The position numbers and the translations under genes were made by a program. Below the pieces are notes generated by a model. That model made no database searches and was not told the origin of the DNA. It saw only the letters and a list, made by a program, of their open reading frames with translations. A stretch of 64,000 nt of DNA from Mesorhizobium loti (GTDB taxonomy: Bacteria > Pseudomonadota > Alphaproteobacteria > Rhizobiales > Rhizobiaceae), in assembly GCA_014189435.1 (NCBI GenBank), contig CP050295.1, positions 62,001 to 126,000 of the forward strand. The letters are read 5' to 3'. Position 1 is the first letter of the stretch. Every line of letters begins with the position of its first letter. Below, one piece after another: positions 63,192 through 64,000 of the stretch.

Positions 63192-63995
63192 CTAACGCGA
63201 CAACAGGGTTTCCCCGTTCGCGCGCTTACTTCTCCTGGTCGCCTGCGGTTGGGGCTGACGGTCGTTTCGGCGCTCGTGCAGAAGCTTGAGTACATCGCTG
63301 GCGCACGACATGCCGCGAAGCGTGGTCTCGATCCGGGGAAGACGAATGCTGCCGAAGCCGCTGGTGCCGGCAGCGCAGTTCTGGAGAAGGTAGCAAAGCG
63401 CTCGTAGGGAGGTGTTCTCACCGTAGATGGCAATCGCTTCGTAGCTGTCGGTTCCCTCAACGTTGTGTTCGGCGCCTATCCTCACGCAGTCCTCCCGCGT
63501 CGGCTGGCCGATCTCGAAACGCATGCCGATACGGCTTTCGATCTGATCCATAGCGTGGGTGTCACGCCTCGTGCTCGCTAACCGATGGGTGTTACCCGCG
63601 AGCAGCAACGGGAAACCGCAGCGCTCCTGGAGATGCAGCAGCTCCCGCAGCACGGTGGGCGTGAAGTTCTGATATTCGTCCACCAGCAACGGGCGCGTTG
63701 GGCCGTACCGGCCGCCCAAAAAGTTCATGCAATCCTTCGCAAGATCGTATGTGTGCTTGCTGTCCTTTTGGACGCCGTAGGCGTCGTGCAGCATCTTGAA
63801 CATTGGCCTGATGGCCCTGGTATGCTGCGCAACCTCACAGTAGGCAGCTCCACTCTGGTCGGCTATCCACCTGAGCGCTACAGTCTTTCCGAGTCCGGCT
63901 TTGCCGACCGCAAGCACTGGATATCGCATCTTGACCGCCACATCGAAGGCGGCGCGCATGATGAGCGCAGCGCGGGTTTCAACGAACATCGTCAT
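63192..63995 (-). CDS. MuB/TniB-like AAA transposition ATPase
   Basis: 267 residues. Walker A is PVLAVGKAGLGKTVALRWIA, Walker B is RPLLVDEYQNFTPTVLRELL, sensor 1 is FPLLLAGNTHRLASTRR, and a lid follows (SRIGMRFEIGQPTREDCVRI). Such ATPases bind target DNA and direct a Mu- or Tn5053-like transposase. ATG 63995 is five bases from the window edge; the transposase should lie beyond. The gap 62955-63191 has only the end repeats and a small frame (MRYEPPGSGSEMTRFQ) that I cannot assign. Confidence 0.8.
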   Translation of the reverse strand: MTMFVETRAALIMRAAFDVAVKMRYPVLAVGKAGLGKTVALRWIADQSGAAYCEVAQHTRAIRPMFKMLHDAYGVQKDSKHTYDLAKDCMNFLGGRYGPTRPLLVDEYQNFTPTVLRELLHLQERCGFPLLLAGNTHRLASTRRDTHAMDQIESRIGMRFEIGQPTREDCVRIGAEHNVEGTDSYEAIAIYGENTSLRALCYLLQNCAAGTSGFGSIRLPRIETTLRGMSCASDVLKLLHERRNDRQPQPQATRRSKRANGETLLSR

Positions 63996-64000
63996 CCCAC

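Noticed and set aside
1..64000. CRISPR array, rRNA or complete tRNA genes
   Set aside because: No regularly spaced repeats, no rRNA sequence, and only a partial tRNA-Val were seen by reading.

Overview
The window looks like part of a rhizobial symbiosis region, most plausibly the symbiosis island or ICE of a Mesorhizobium-type bacterium. The support is a NodD regulator, a malonate matABC/matR locus, vitamin genes (panC, panB and thiD remnants), a dctA copy behind a sigma-54 promoter, phosphatidylethanolamine methyltransferase copies, high GC, and a very high load of IS elements and pseudogenes. The species is inferred, not proven.

Layout. 1-4.5 kb: 5' part of dctA, small unknown genes, a broken DUF309 gene, and an IS5/IS427 element inserted at the end of a two-domain cold-shock gene. 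4.8-9.1 kb: an IS21 element inside a block (thiD tail, spacer, pmtA) that occurs again at 20.3-21.6 kb. 9.5-17.4 kb: two different IS1380 elements and two membrane GGDEF/EAL proteins. 18-24 kb: an MFS exporter, a DUF982 protein, thiD and pmtA pseudogenes, panC, a panB remnant fused in frame to a transposase N-terminus, a CoiA-like protein and a tRNA-Val 3' remnant. 24.4-31.8 kb: a ParD/ParE-type toxin-antitoxin pair, a helicase cut by an IS, and IS5, IS1634 and IS110 elements.

31.8-41 kb: the most striking unit. A two-module NRPS, a MATE exporter and an EntD/Sfp-type phosphopantetheinyl transferase lie on the minus strand. Upstream is a sigma-54 -24/-12 promoter matching the consensus, with two NifA-type upstream activator sequences (TGT-N10-ACA). 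This points to an unidentified small peptide made under nitrogen-fixation control. The NRPS is split by a frameshift in a (GA)n tract near its end, which is either a switch, decay or a sequence error.

41-48 kb: a decayed CpxP-like/response regulator/histidine kinase cassette, a TniQ relic, nodD behind a truncated panB-like gene, remnants of a desaturase/Rieske (moc-like) operon, a LacI regulator and a truncated IS. 48-54 kb: a defence segment with a PIN protein, an XRE-ImmA/IrrE protein, and a type III CBASS operon (CD-NTase, HORMA, TRIP13 ATPase, a SLOG plus deoxyribosyltransferase/TIR-like candidate effector, DEDDh exonuclease). 54-64 kb: a second copy of the first IS1380 element, an alkylsulfatase, a LivG-type fragment, matC-matB-matA with divergent matR, and a MuB/TniB-like ATPase at the edge.

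Many genes differ from an intact frame by a single base, often in a G/C run or short repeat. True pseudogenisation and sequence error cannot be separated from this sequence alone.
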